In this document: one piece after another, positions 24,725 to 38,066 of the stretch | Layout: each line of letters begins with the position of its first letter | Numbering within the stretch: position 1 is the first letter of the stretch | From: Dama dama | Taxonomy: Eukaryota > Chordata > Mammalia > Artiodactyla > Cervidae | Reading direction: 5' to 3' | Assembly (NCBI RefSeq): GCF_033118175.1 | Contig: NC_083714.1 | Location: 744,001 to 808,000, forward strand | Length of the DNA stretch: 64,000 nucleotides | The notes under the pieces: model-generated | The model's database searches: none | What the model was told of the DNA's origin: nothing | The model's input: only the letters and a program-made list of their open reading frames with translations | Program-made: the position numbers and the translations under genes

Positions 24725-27253
24725 AACATGAAGAGCTTCAAATGGTGTGAAAAATATGAGGAGCATGAAACGGTCTGAAAAATAGGAGGAGCAAGAAGGT
24801 GTGCTCAAAAACATGAAGAGCCTGAAAAAGTGTGAAAAATATGAAGAGCTTCAAAAATATGAAAAATATGAAGAGCTTCAAAAGGTGTGAAAAATATGAG
24901 GAGCATGAAACGGTCTGAAAAATATGAGGAGCATGAAGCGCTGTTCAAAAACATGAAGAGCCTAAAAGGTGTGAAAAATATGAAGAGATTCAAAAGGTTT
25001 CAAAAATATGAGCAGCATGAAACGGCCGCAAAAATAGGAGGAGCATGAATCGGTGATGAAAAACATGGAGAGCCTGAAAAGGTGTGAAAAATATGAAGAG
25101 CTTCAAAAGGTTTCAAAATGTGTGGAGCATGAAACGGTCTGAAAAATAGGAGGAGCATGAAGCGGTGTTGAAAAACATGAAGAGCCTGAAAAGGTGTGAA
25201 AAATATGAAGAGCTTGAAAAGGTGTGAAAAATATGAAGAACTTCAAAAGGTGTGAAACATATGAAGAGCTTCAAAACGTGTGAAATACATGAGGAGCATG
25301 AAACTCTCTGAAAAATAGAAGGAGCATGAAGTGGTGTTCAAAAACATGAAGAGCCTGAAAAGGTGTGAAAAATATGAAAAGCTTCAAAAGGTGTCAAAAA
25401 TATGAGGAGCATGAAACGGGCTGAAAAATAGGAGAAGCATGAAGTGGTGTTGAAAAACATGAAGATCCTGAAAAGGTGTGAAAAATATGAAGAGCTTCAA
25501 AAGTGTGAAATACATGACGAGCATGAAATGGCCTGAAAAATACGAGGAACATGAAACGGTGTTCAAAAACATGAAGAGCCTGAACAGGTGTGAACAATAT
25601 GAAGAGCTTCAAAAGGTGTCAAAAATATGAGAAGCATGAAACTGTCTGAATAATAGGAGGAGCATGAAGCGGTGTTCAAAAACATGAAGAGTCTGAAAAG
25701 TTGTGAAAATATGAAGAGCTTCAAAAGGTATGAAAATATGAGGAGCAGGATACAGTTTTAAAAATAGGAGGAGCATGAAGCGGTGTTGAAAAACATGAAG
25801 AGCCTGAAAACGTGTGAAAATATGAAGAGCTTCAAAAATATGAAAAATATGAAGAGCTTCAAAGGGTGAGAAAAATATGAAGAGCTTCAAAAGGTGTCAA
25901 AAATATGAGGAGCATGAAACGGTCTGAAAAATAGGCGGAGCATGAAGCGATGTTGAAAAACATGAAGAGCCTGAAAAGGTGTGAAAAATATGAAGAGCTT
26001 CAAAAGGTATGAAAAATATGAGGAGCATGATACAGTTTTAAAAATAGGAGGAGCATGAAGCGGTGTTGAAAAACATGAAGAGCCTGAAAACGTGTGAAAA
26101 TATGAAGAGCTTCAAAAATATGGAAAATATGAAGAGCTTCAAAGGGTGAGAAAAATATGAAGAGCTTCAAAAGGTGTCAAAAATATGAGGAGCATGAAAC
26201 GTTCTGAAAAATAGGAGGAGCATGAAACGGTGTTGAAATACATGAAGAGCCTGAAAATGTGTGAAAAACATGAAGAGCTTAAAAAGGTGTCAAAAATATG
26301 ACTAGCATGAAACGGTCTGAAAAAGAAGAGGAGCATGAAGCGGTGTTGAAAAACATGAAGAGCCTGAAAAGGTGTGAAAAATATGAAGAGCTTCTAAAGG
26401 TGTCAAAAATATGAGGAGCATGAAACGGTCTTAAAAATACGAGGAGCATGCAGTGGTGTTGAAAAACATGAAGAGCCTGAAAAGTTGTGAAAAATATGCA
26501 TAGCTTCAAAAGGTGTCAAAAATTAGATGAGCATGAAACGGTCTGAAAAATTGGAGGAGCAAGAAGTACTGTTTAAAAAAATGAAGAGCCTGAAAGGGTG
26601 TGAAAAATATGAAAAGCTTCAAAAGGTGTCAAAAATATGAGGACCTTGAAACGGTCTGAAAAATAGGAGGAGCATGAAGCGGTGTTGAAAAATATGAAGA
26701 GCCTGAAAAGGTGTGAAAAATATGAAGAACTTCTAAAGGTGTCAAAAATATGAGGAGCAAGTAATGGTCTGAAAAATAGGAGAAGCATGAAGCGGTGTTG
26801 AAAAACATGAAGAGCCTGAAAAGGTGTGAAAAATATGAAGAGCTTGAAAAGGTGTGAAATATATGAAGAGCTTCAAAAGGTGTCAAAATTGAGATGAGCA
26901 TGAAACTGTCTGAAAAATAGGAGGAGCATGAAACGGTGATCAAAAACATGAAGAGCCTGAAAAGGTGTGAAAAATATGAAGAGCTTCAAAACGTGTGAAA
27001 TACATGAGGAGTTTGAAACGGGCTGTAATATAGGAGAAGCATGAAGTGGTGTGGAAAAATTTGAAGAGCCTGAAAAGGTGTGAAAAATTTGAAGAGCCTG
27101 AAAAGGTGTGAAAAATATGAAGAGCCTGAAAAGGTGTGAAAATTTTGAAGAGCCTGAAAAGGTGTGAAAAATTTGAAGAGCCTGAAAAGGTGTGAAAAAT
27201 TTGAAGAGCCTGAAATTGTGTGAAAAATTTGAAGAGCCTGAAAAGGTGTGAAA
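24725..27253 (+). repeat. 2.53-kb copy of a tandem pair (shorter copy)
   Basis: Begins with the GCAAGAAGGTGTGCTC marker at 24,791. It is followed by a second copy whose offset is 2,528-2,529 bp in the left part and 2,868 bp from about 25.9 kb on. The 340-bp change equals three monomers. Inside this copy, ATACAGTTTTAAAAATAGG occurs twice about 280 bp apart (near 25,750 and 26,030). The right end holds a run of 28-bp units annotated separately. Confidence 0.85.
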
Positions 27254-27258
27254 AACAT
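27054..27258 (+). repeat. Run of seven single 28-bp subunits
   Basis: Here the four-subunit order breaks down. One hybrid subunit, TTGAAGAGCCTGAAAAGGTG plus eight bases, repeats with an exact 28-bp period starting at 27,061, 27,089, 27,117, 27,145, 27,173, 27,201 and 27,229. It joins the end of subunit 3 to the start of subunit 4. Most copies carry AATTTGAAG in place of the usual AATATGAAG. A 28-bp slippage or unequal-exchange expansion fits best. Confidence 0.95.
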
Positions 27259-30120
27259 GAAGAGCTTCAAATGGTGTGAAATACATGAGGAGCATGAAAC
27301 GGTCTGAAAAATAGGAGGAGCAAGAAGGTGTGCTCAAAAACATGCAGAGCCTGAAAAAGTGTGAAAAATATGAAGAGCTTCAAAAATATGAAAAATATGA
27401 AGAGCTTCAAAAGGTGTGAAAAATATGAGGAGCATGAAACGGTCTGAAAAATATGAGGAGCATGAAGCGCTGTTCAAAAACTTGAAGAGCCTAAAAGGTG
27501 TGAAAAATATGAAGAGATTCAAAAGGTGTCAAAAATATGAGGAGCATGAAACGGCCTCAAAAATAGGAGGAGCATGAATCGGTGATGAAAAACATGGAGA
27601 GCCTGAAAAGGTGTGAAAAATATGAAGAGCTTCAAAAGGTTTCAAAATGTGTGGAGCATGAAACGGTCTGAAAAATAGGAGGAGCATGAAGCGGTGTTGA
27701 AAAACATGAAGAGCCTGAAAAGGTGTGAAAAATATGAAGAGCTTGAAAAGGTGTGAAAAATATGAAGAATTCAAAAGGAGTGAAACATATGAAGAGCTTC
27801 AAAACGTGTGAAATACATGAGGAGCATGAAACTCTCTGAAAAATAGAAGGAGCATGAAGTGGTGTTCAAAAACATGAAGAGCCTGAAAAGGTGTGAAAAA
27901 TATGAAAAGCTTCAAAAGGTGTCAAAAATATGAGGAGCATGAAACGGGCTGAAAAATAGGAGAAGCATGAAGTGGTGTTGAAAAACATGAAGATCCTGAA
28001 AAGGTGTGAAAAATATGAAGAGCTTCAAAAGTGTGAAATACATGACGAGCATGAAATGGCCTGAAAAATACGAGGAACATAAAACGGTGTTCAAAAACAT
28101 GAAGAGACTGAAAAGGTGTGAACAATATGAAGAGCTTCAAAAGGTGTCAAAAATATGAGGAGCATGAAAACGTATGAAAAATTGGAGGAGCATGAAGTGG
28201 TGTTGAAAAACATTAAGAGCCTGAAAGGGTGTGAAAAATATGAAGAGCTTCAAAAGGTGTCAAAAATATGAGAAGCATGAAACTGTCTGAATAATAGGAG
28301 GAGCATGAAGCGGTGTTCAAAACATGAAGAGTCTGAAAAGGTGTGAAAAATATGAACAGCTTCAAAAGGTGTCAAAAATATGAGGAGCATGAAACGGTCT
28401 GAAAAATGGGAGGAGTATGAAATGGTGATCAAAAACATGAAGAGCCTGAAAAGGTGTGAAAAATGTGAAGAGCTTCAAAAGGTGTGAAAGACATGAGGAG
28501 CATGAAACGGGCTGAAAAATAGGAGAAGAATGAAGTGGTGTTAAAAAACATGAAGAGCCTGAAAAAGTGTGAAAAATATGAAAAGCTTCAAAAGGTGTGA
28601 AATACATGAGGAGCATGAAACTCTCTGAAAAATAGAAGGAGCATGAAGTGGTGTTCAAAAACATGAAGAGCCTGAAAAGTTGTGAAAATATGAAGAGCTT
28701 CAAAAATATGAAAAATATGAAGAGCTTCAAAGGGTGAGAAAAATATGAAGAGCTTCAAAAGGTGTCAAAAATATGAGGAGCATGAAACGGTCTGAAAAAT
28801 AGGCGGAGCATGAAGCGATGTTGAAAAACATGAAGAGCCTGAAAAGGTGTGAAAAATATGAAGAGCTTCAAAAGGTATGAAAAATATGAGGAGCATGATA
28901 CAGTTTTAAAAATAGGAGGAGCATGAAGCGGTTTTGAAAAACATGCAGAGCCTGAAAACGTGTGAAAATATGAAGAGCTTCAAAAATATGAAAAATATGA
29001 AGAGCTTCAAAGGGTGAGAAAAATATGAAGAGCTTCAAAATGTGTCAAAAATATGAGGAGCATGAAACGTTCTGAAAAATAGGAGGAGCATGAAGCGGTG
29101 TTGAAATACATGAAGAGCCTGAAAATGTGTGAAAAACATGAAGAGCTTAAAAAGGTGTCAAAAATATGAGGAGCATGAAACGGTCTGAAAAAGAAGAGGA
29201 GCATGAAGCGGTGTTGAAAAACATGAAGAGCCTGAAAAGGTGTGAAAAATATGAAGAGCTTCTAAAGGTGTCAAAAATATGAGGAGCATGAAACGGTCTT
29301 AAAAATACGAGGAGCATGCAGTGGTGTTGAAAAACATGAAGAGCCTGAAAAGTTGTGAAAAATATGCATAGCTTCAAAAGGTGTCAAAAATTAGATGAGC
29401 ATGAAACGGTCTGAAAAATTGGAGGAGCAAGAAGTACTGTTTAAAAAAATGAAGAGCCTGAAAGGGTGTGAAAAATATGAAAAGCTTCAAAAGGTGTCAA
29501 AAATATGAGGACCTTGAAACGGTCTGAAAAATAGGAGGAGCATGAAGCGGTGCTGAAAAATATGAAGAGCCTGAAAAGGTGTGAAAAATATGAAGAACTT
29601 CTAAAGGTGTCAAAAATATGAGGAGCAAGTAACGGTCTGAAAAATAGGAGAAGCATGAAGCGGTGTTGAAAAACATGAAGAGCCTGAAAAGGTGTGAAAA
29701 ATATGAAGAGCTTGAAAAGGTGTGAAATATATGAAGAGCTTCAAAAGGTGTCAAAATTGAGATGAGCATGAAACTGTCTGAAAAATAGGAGGAGCATGAA
29801 ACAGTGATCAAAAACATGAAGAGCCTGAAAAGGTGTGAAAAATATGAAGAGCTTCAAAAGGTGTGAAATACATGAGGAGTTTGAAACGGGCTGAAATATA
29901 GGAGAAGCATGAAGTGGTGTGGAAAAATTTGAAGAGCCTGAAAAGGTGTGAAAAATTTGAAGAGCCTGAAAAGGTGTGAAAAATATGAAGAGCCTGAAAA
30001 GGTGTGAAAAATTTGAAGAGCCTGAAAAGGTGTGAAACATTTGAAGAGCCTGAAAAGGTGTGAAAAATTTGAAGAGCCTGAAAAGGTGTGAAAAATATGA
30101 AGAGCTTCAAATCGTGTGAA
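27254..30120 (+). repeat. 2.87-kb copy of a tandem pair (longer copy)
   Basis: Second copy, with GCAAGAAGGTGTGCTC at 27,320. Between about 28,147 and 28,730 it has monomers missing from copy 1, including one with AAAACGTATG and a set with GGTGATC and GTGAAAGACATG. The set recurs at 62.3-62.75 kb, so the longer form is probably ancestral and copy 1 lost or replaced these monomers. The right end repeats the 28-bp run. Confidence 0.85.
29921..30097 (+). repeat. Second run of single 28-bp subunits
   Basis: The paralogue of the run at 27,054-27,258, with units at 29,929, 29,957, 29,985, 30,013, 30,041 and 30,069. It has one unit fewer and different internal variants (GTGAAACATTTG near 30,036). 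The two runs therefore predate the 2.5-2.9-kb duplication, and at least one has since changed in copy number. Confidence 0.93.
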
Positions 30121-33100
30121 ATACAAGAGGAGCATGAAACTCTCTGAAAAACAGGAGGAGCATGAAGCGGTTTTCAAAAACATGAAGAGCTTAAAAAGTT
30201 GTGAAAAATATGAAAAGCTTCAAGAGGTGTCAAAAATGAGATGAGCATGAAACGGTCTGAACAATAGGAGGATCATGAAACGGTGTTGAAAAACATGAAG
30301 AGCCTGAAAAGTTGTGAAAAATATAAAGAGCTTCAAAATGTGTCAAAATATGAGGAGCATGAAACGGTGTGAAAAAATAGGAGGAGCATGAAGATGTGTT
30401 CAAAAACATGAAGAGCCTGAAAAGGTGTGAAAAATATGAAGAGCTTCAAAAGGTGTGAAAAATATGAGGACCATGAAACGGTCTGAAAAATAGAAGCAGC
30501 ATGAAACGGTGTTGAAAAACATGAAGAGCCTGAAAGGTGTGAAAAATATGAAGAGCTTCAAAACGTGTGAAATACATGAGGAGCATGAAACGGTCTGAAA
30601 ATTAGGGGAAGCATGAAGTGGTGTGGAAAAACATGAAGAGCCTGAAAAGTTGTGAAAAAAATGAAGAGCTTCAAAAGTTGTCAAAAATATGAAGAGCATG
30701 AAACGGTTTGAAAAATAGGAGGATCATGAAGCGGTGATCAAAAACATGAAGATCCTGAAAAGGTGTGAAAAGTATGAACAGCTTCAAAAGGTGTCAAAAA
30801 AGAGATGAGCATGAAACGGTCTGAAAAATAGGAGGAGCATGAATCAGTGTTGAAAAACATGAAGAGCCTGAAAAGGTGTGAGAAATATGAAGAGCTTCAA
30901 AAATGTGAAAAATATGAAGAGCTTCAAAAGTTGTCAAAAATTAGATGAGCATGAAACGGTCTGAAAAATAGGAGGTGCATGAAGTGGTGTTCAAAAACAT
31001 GAAGAGCCTGAAATGGTGTGAAATATATGAACACCTTCAAAACGTGTGAAAAATATGAGGAGCTTCAAAAAGTGTCAAAATTATGAGGAGCATGAAACGG
31101 TCTGAAAAATAGGAGGAGCATGAAGCGGTGTTGAAAAGTACGAGGAGCATGAAGAGGTGTTGAAAAAAATGAAGAGCCTGAAAAGGTGTGAAAAATATGA
31201 AGAGCTTCAAAAGTTGTCAAAAATTAGATGAGCATGAAACGGTCTGAAAAATAGGAGGAGCATGAAGTGGTGTTGAAAAACATGAAGAGCCTGAAATGGT
31301 GTGAAATATATGAACACCTTCAAAACGTGTGAAAAATATGAGGAGCTTCAAAAAGTGTCAAAATTATGAGGAGCATGAAACGGTCTGAAAAATAGGAGGA
31401 GCATGAAGCGGTGTTGAAAAATACGAGGAGCATGAAGAGGTGTTGAAAAAAATGAAGAGCCTGAAAAGGTGTGAAAAATATGAAGAGCTTCTAAAGGTGT
31501 CAAAAATATGAGGAGCCTGAAACGGTCTAAAAAATAGGAGGGGCATGAAGCGATGTTGAAAAACATGCAGAGCCTGAAAATGTGTGAAAAATATGAAGAT
31601 CTTCTAAAGGTGTCAAATATATGAGGACAATGAAACGGCCTGAAAAATTGGAGGAGCATGAAGTGGTGTTGAAAAACATGAAGAGCTTGAAAAGGTGTGA
31701 AAAATATAAAGAGCTTCAAAAGGTGTCAAAATTATGAGGAGCATGAAACGGTCTGAAAAATAGGAGGAGCATGAAGTGGTGTTGAAACACATGAAGATCC
31801 TGAAATGGTGTGAAATATATGAAGACCTTCAAAATGTGTGAAACTTATGAGGAGCTTCAAAACGTGTCAAAAATATGAGGAGCATGTAATGGTCTGAAAA
31901 ATCGGAGGAGCATGAAGTGGTGTTCAAAAACATGAAGAGCCTGAAAAGGTGAGAAAAATACGAAGAGCTTCTAAAGGTGTGAAAAATAAGAAGAGCTTCT
32001 AAAGGTGTGAAAAATATGAGGAGCATGAAACGGTCTCAAAATAGGAGGAGCATGAAACGGTCTGAAAAATAGGAGGAGCATGAAGCGGTGATGAAAAAAA
32101 AGAAGAGCATGAAATGGTTTGAAGAATATGAGGAGCTTCAAAAGGTATCAAAAATAGGAGTAGCATGAAGCCGTGTTGAAAAACATGAAGAGCCTGAAAA
32201 GGTGTGAAAAATATGAAGAGCATGAAACGGTCTGAAAAATAGGTGGAGCATGAAGCGGTGTTCAGAAGCATGAAGAGCCTGAAAACTGTGAAAAATATGA
32301 AGAGCTTCAAAAAGTGTGAAAAATATGAAGAGTTTCAAAAGGTGTGAAAAATATGAGGAGCATGAAATTGTCTGAAAAATAGGAGGAGCATGAAGCGGTG
32401 TTGAAATACATGAAGAGCCTGTAAAGGTTTGAAAAATATGAAGAGCTTCAAAAGGTGTGAAAAATATGAAGAGCTTCAAAATTTGTCAAAAATAAGAGGA
32501 GAAAGACTCGGTCTGAAAAATAGGAGGAGCATGAAGCGGTGTTGAAATACATGAAGAGCCTGTAAAGGTTTGAAAAATATGAAGAGCTTCAAAAGGTGTG
32601 AAAAATATGAAGAGCTTCAAAATGTGTCAAAAATAGGAGGAGCATGACACGGTCTGAAAAATAGGAGGAGCATGAAGCGGTGTTGAAAAACATGAAGAGC
32701 CTGAAAAGGTGTAAAAAACATGAAGAGCCTAAAAAGGTGTCAAAAATATGAGGAATATGAAACGGTCTTAAAAATAGGAGGATCATGAAGAGGTGTTGAA
32801 AAACATGAAGTTCCTGAAAAGGTGTGAAATATATGAAGAGCTTCAAAAGTTGTGAAATATATGAGGAGCATGAAACGGTCTGAAAAATAGGAGGAGCATG
32901 AAACGGTGTTCAAAAACATGAGGAGCTTCAAAAGGTGTGAAAAATATGAACAGCTTCAAAAGGTGTCAAAAATGAGATGAGTAAAAAACGGTATGAAAAA
33001 TGGGAGGAGCATGAAGTTGTGTTGAAAATAATGAAGAGCCTGAAAAGGTGTGAAAAATATGAGGAGCATGATACGGTCTGAAAAATAGGAGGAGCATGAA

Positions 33101-33337
33101 GTGGTTGTGAAAAAACATGAAGAGCCGGAAAACGTGTGCAAAATATGACGAGCTTCAAAGGTGTGAAATACATGAGAAGCTTGAAACGGTCTGAAAAATA
33201 GGAGGAGCATGAAGCGATGTTGAAAAACATGAAGAGCCTTAAAATGTGTGAAAAATATGAAGAGCTTCAAAAAGTGTGAAAAATATGAGGATCATGAAAC
33301 GGTCTGAAAAATAGGAGGAGCATGAAGCGGGGTTGAA
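30121..33337 (+). repeat. Heterogeneous array segment with local 283- and 141-bp duplications
   Basis: Ordinary monomers without a kilobase-scale neighbour. TTGTCAAAAATTAGATGAGC recurs at 30,931 and 31,214 (283 bp, ten subunits) with its flanks. CTGTAAAGGTTTG recurs near 32,420 and 32,561 (141 bp, five subunits). Part of the segment (30.78-31.45 kb) is repeated at 63.2-64.0 kb. No gene or foreign insert is seen in these 3.2 kb. Confidence 0.8.
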
Positions 33338-34540
33338 AAACATGAAGAGCCTGAAAAGGTGTGAAAAATATGAAGAGCTTCAAAAGGTGTCAAAAATATG
33401 AGGAGCATGAAACGGTCTGAAAAATAGGAGGAGCATGAAACGGTGATCAAATACATGAAGAGCCTGAAAAAGTGTGAAAAATATGAAGAGCTTCAAAAGG
33501 TGTGAAATTCATGAGGAGCATGAAATGAGCTGAAAAATAGGAGAAGCATGAAGTGGTGTGGAAAAACATGAAGAGCCTGTAAAGGTGTGAAAAATATGAA
33601 GAGCTTCAAAAGGTGTGTAATACATGAGGAGCATGAAACTCTCTGAAAAATAGAAGGAGCATGAAGTAGTGTTCAAAAACATGAAGAGCCTGAAAAGGTG
33701 TGAAAAATATGAAGAGCTTAAAAAGGTGTGAAAAATATGAGGAACATGATATGGTTTGAAAAATAGGATTAGCATGAAGCGGTGTTCAAAAACATGAAGA
33801 GCCTGAAAAGGTGTGAAAAATATGAAAAGCTTCAAAAGGTGTCAAAAATGAGATGAGCATGAAACGTTCTGAAAAATAGGAGGTGCATGAAGCGTTGTTG
33901 AAAACCATGAAGAGCCTGAAAAGGTGTGAGAAATATGAAGAGCTTCAAAATGTGTCAAAAATATGAGGAGCATGAAACGGTCTTAAAAATAGGAGGAGCA
34001 TGAAGCGGTGTTCAAAAACATGAAGAGCCTGAAAAGGTGTGAAAAATATGAAGAACTTCAAAAAGTGTCAAAAATGAGATGAGCATGAAACGGTCTGAAA
34101 AATTGGAGGTGCATGAAGAGTTGTTGAAAAACATGAAGAGCCAGAAAATGTGTGAAAAATATGAAGAGCTTCAAAAGGTGTCAAAAATATGAGGAGCATG
34201 AAACGGTCTTAAAAATACAAGGAGCATGAAGCGGTGTTGAAAAACATGAATAGCCTGAAAATGTGTGAAATATATGAAGAGCTTAAAAATGTGTCAAGTA
34301 TATGAGGAGCATGAAACGGTCTGAAAAATAGGAGGATCATGCAACGGTGTTGAAAAACATGAAGAGTCTGAAAAGGTGTGAAAAATATGAAGAGCTTCCA
34401 AAGCTGTCAAAAATATGAGGAGCATGAAACGGTCTGAAAAATAGGAGGAGCATGAAGCTGTGTTCAAAAACATGAAGAGCCTGAAAATGTGTGAAAAATA
34501 TGAAGAGCTTCAAAAGGTGTGAAAAATATGAGGAGTATGA
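33338..34540 (+). repeat. Partial outlying copy of the 2.43-kb unit
   Basis: Matches 36,979-38,090 at an offset of 3,641 bp, and its right end continues to match the stretch after the second 2.43-kb copy (about 40.5-40.6 kb). It differs from the later copies at single bases, for example GAGGAACATG near 33,740 where they have GAGGAGCATG, and GAAGAACTTC near 34,052 where they have GAAGAGCTTC. Confidence 0.87.
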
Positions 34541-35067
34541 AACGGGCTGAAAAATAGGAGGAGCATGAAGTTGTGTTCAAAAACATGAAGAGCCTGAAAA
34601 GGTGTGAAAAAAATGAAGAAATTCAAAAGGTGTAAAAATATGAGGAGCATGAAACGGTCTGAAAAATAGGAGGAGCATGAAGTGGTGTTGAAAAACATGA
34701 AGAGCCTGAAAAGGTATGAAAAATATGAAGAGCTTCAAAATGTGTCAAAAATATGAGGAGCATGAAACGGTCTGAAAAATAGGCAGAGCATGAGGCGGTG
34801 TTCAAAAACATGAAGAGCCTGAAAAGGTGTGAAAAATATGAAGAGCTTCAAAAGGTGTCAAAAATATGAGGAGCATGAAACGAGCTGAAAAATAGGAGGA
34901 GCATGAAGCGGTGTTCAAAAACATGCTGAGACTGAAATCTTGTGAAAAATATGAAGAGCTTCAAAAGGTGTGAAAAATATGAAGAGCTTCAGAAGGTGTC
35001 AAAAATGAGATGAACATGAAACGGTCTGAAAAATAGGAGGAGCATGATGTAGTGTTAAAAAAAATGA
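34541..35067 (+). repeat. Array segment before the 6.54-kb pair
   Basis: About 4.5 monomers. The part at 34,623-34,850 resembles 36,796-37,020 loosely. Homology to the second 6.54-kb copy begins at about 35,068, where the AAAAAAATGAAG on this side meets AAAACATGAAG on the other. Confidence 0.75.
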
Positions 35068-35639
35068 AGAGCCTGAACAGGTGTGAAATATATGAAGAGC
35101 TTCAAAAGGTGTGAAAAATATGAGAAGCATGAAACGGTCTGAAAAATATGAGGAGCATGAACCGGTGTCGAAAAACATGAAGAGCCTGAAAAGGTGTGAA
35201 AAATATGAAGAGCTCCAAAAGGTGTGAAAAATATGAGGAGCATGATACGGTCTGAAAAATAGGAGGAGCATGAACCAGTGTTCAAAAACATGAAGAGCCT
35301 GAAAAGGTGTGAAATATATGAACAGCTTCAAAAGGTGTGAAAAATATGAGGAGCATGAAACGGTCTGAAAAATAGGAGGAGCATGAAGCGGTGTTGAAAA
35401 ACATGAGGAGCCTGAAAAGGTGTGACAAATATGAAGAGCTTCAAAAGGTGTGAAATACATGAGGAGCATGAAACGGTCTCAAAAATAGGAGGAGCATGAA
35501 GCGGTGTTCAAAAACATGCAGAGTCTGAAAAGGGGTAAAAAATATGAAGAGCTTCAAAAGGTTTGATAAATATGAAGAGCTTCAAAAGGTGTGAAAAATA
35601 TGAAAAGCTTCAAAAGGCGTCAGAAATATGAGGAGCATG

Positions 35640-38066
35640 AAACGGTCTGAAAAATAGGAGGAGCATGAAGCGGTGTTCAAAAACATGAAGAGCCTGAAAA
35701 GGTGGGAAAAATATGAAGAGCTTCAAAAGGTGTCAAAAATATGAGGAGCATGAAACGGTCTGCAAAATAGGAGGAGCATGAAGTGGTGTTGAAAAACATG
35801 AAGAGCCTGAAAACGTGTGAAAAAAATGAAGAGCTTCAAAAGGTGTGAAAAATATGAAGAGCTTCAAAAGGTGTCAAAAATGAGATGAGTGTAAAACGGT
35901 CTGAAATGTGGGAGGAGCATGAAGTGGTGTTGAAAATAATGAAGAGCCTGAAAAGGTGTGAAATATATGAAGAGCTTCAAAAGGTGTGAAAATAAAGAGG
36001 AGCATGATACGGTCTGAAAAATAGGAGGAGCATGAATTGGTTGTGAAAAAACATGAAGAGCCTGAGAACGCGTGCAAAATATGAAGAGCTTCAAAAGGTG
36101 TGAAATACATGAGGAGCATGAAACGGTCTGAAAAATAGGAGGAGCAAGAAACGGTGTTGAAAAACATGAAGAGACTGACGAGGTGTCAGAAATATGAAGA
36201 ACTTCAAAAGGTGTCAAAGATATGAGGAGCATGAAACGGTCTGAAAAATCGGAGGAGCAACAAGGGGTGTTGAAATACATGAAGAGCCTGAAAATGTGTG
36301 AAAAATATAAAGAGCTTCAAAAGATGTGAAAAATATGAAGAGCTTCAAAAGGTGTCAAAAATATGAGGAGCATGAAACTGTCTGAAAAATAGGAGGAGCA
36401 TGAAGCGGTGTTGAAAAACATGAATAGCCTGAAAATGTGTGAGAAATATGAAGAGCTTCAACAGGTGTCAAAAATATGATTAGCATGAAACGGTCTGAAA
36501 AATAGGAGGAGCATGAAGCGGTGTTGAAAAACATGAATAGCCTGAAAATGTGTGAAATATATGAAGAGCTTAAAAATGTGTCAAATATATGAGGAGCATG
36601 AAACGGTCTGAAAAATAGGAGGATGATGAAACGGTGTTGAAAAACAATAAGAGCCTGAAAAGGTGTGAAAAATATGAAGAGCTTCAAAAGGTGTCAAAAT
36701 TTGAGGAGCATGAAAAGGTCTGAAAAATAGGAGGAGAATGAAGCTGTTTTCAAAATCATGAAGAGCCTATAAATGTGTGAAAAATATGAAGAGCTTCAAA
36801 AGGTGTAAAAATTTGAAGAGCAGGAAACGGTCTGAAAAACAGGAGGAGAATGAAGTGGTGTCCAAAAACATGAAGAGCCTGAAAAGGTGTGAAAAATATG
36901 AAGAGCTTCAAAATGTGTCAAAAATATGAGGAGCATGAAATGGTCTGAAAAATAGGAGGAGCATGAGGCGGTGTTCAAAAACATGAAGAGCCTGAAAAGG
37001 TGTGAAAAATATGAAGAGCTTCAAAAGGTGTCAAAAATATGAGGAGCATGAAACGGTCTGAAAAATAGGAGGAGCATGAAACGGTGATCAAATACATGAA
37101 GAGCCTGAAAAAGTGTGAAAAATATGAAGAGCTTCAAAAGGTGTGAAATTCATGAGGAGCATGAAATGAGCTGAAAAATAGGAGAAGCATGAAGTGGTGT
37201 GGAAAAACATGAAGAGCCTGTAAAGGTGTGAAAAATATGAAGAGCTTCAAAAGGTGTGTAATACATGAGGAGCATGAAACTCTCTGAAAAATAGAAGGAG
37301 CATGAAGTAGTGTTCAAAAACATGAAGAGCCTGAAAAGGTGTGAAAAATATGAAGAGCTTAAAAAGGTGTGAAAAATATGAGGAGCATGATATGGTTTGA
37401 AAAATAGGATTAGCATGAAGCGGTGTTCAAAAACATGAAGAGCCTGAAAAGGTGTGAAAAATATGAAAAGCTTCAAAAGGTGTCAAAAATGAGATGAGCA
37501 TGAAACGTTCTGAAAAATAGGAGGTGCATGAAGCGTTGTTGAAAACCATGAAGAGCCTGAAAAGGTGTGAGAAATATGAAGAGCTTCAAAATGTGTCAAA
37601 AATATGAGGAGCATGAAACGGTCTTAAAAATAGGAGGAGCATGAAGCGGTGTTCAAAAACATGAAGAGCCTGAAAAGGTGTGAAAAATATGAAGAGCTTC
37701 AAAAAGTGTCAAAAATGAGATGAGCATGAAACGGTCTGAAAAATTGGAGGTGCATGAAGAGTTGTTGAAAAACATGAAGAGCCAGAAAATGTGTGAAAAA
37801 TATGAAGAGCTTCAAAAGGTGTCAAAAATATGAGGAGCATGAAACGGTCTTAAAAATACAAGGAGCATGAAGCGGTGTTGAAAAACATGAATAGCCTGAA
37901 AATGTGTGAAATATATGAAGAGCTTAAAAATGTGTCAAGTATATGAGGAGCATGAAACGGTCTGAAAAATAGGAGGATCATGCAACGGTGTTGAAAAACA
38001 TGAAGAGTCTGAAAAGGTGTGAAAAATATGAAGAGCTTCCAAAGCTGTCAAAAATATGAGGAGCAT
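35640..38066 (+). repeat. 2.43-kb unit, copy A of the first pair
   Basis: Repeated downstream at 2,427-2,428 bp. Diagnostic bases separate copy A from copy B: AGAGGAGC at 36,001, five As before TCGG near 36,249, ATGAAGAGCC near 36,270 and TTTGAGG at 36,701. The same states are found in 42,184-44,610. Confidence 0.9.

Noticed and set aside
26873..27343. Minus-strand open frame of 156 codons, partly a regular peptide repeat
   Set aside because: The regular part is the run of 28-bp subunits. 28 is not a multiple of three, so the frame rotates through three registers and no protein repeat is maintained by selection.
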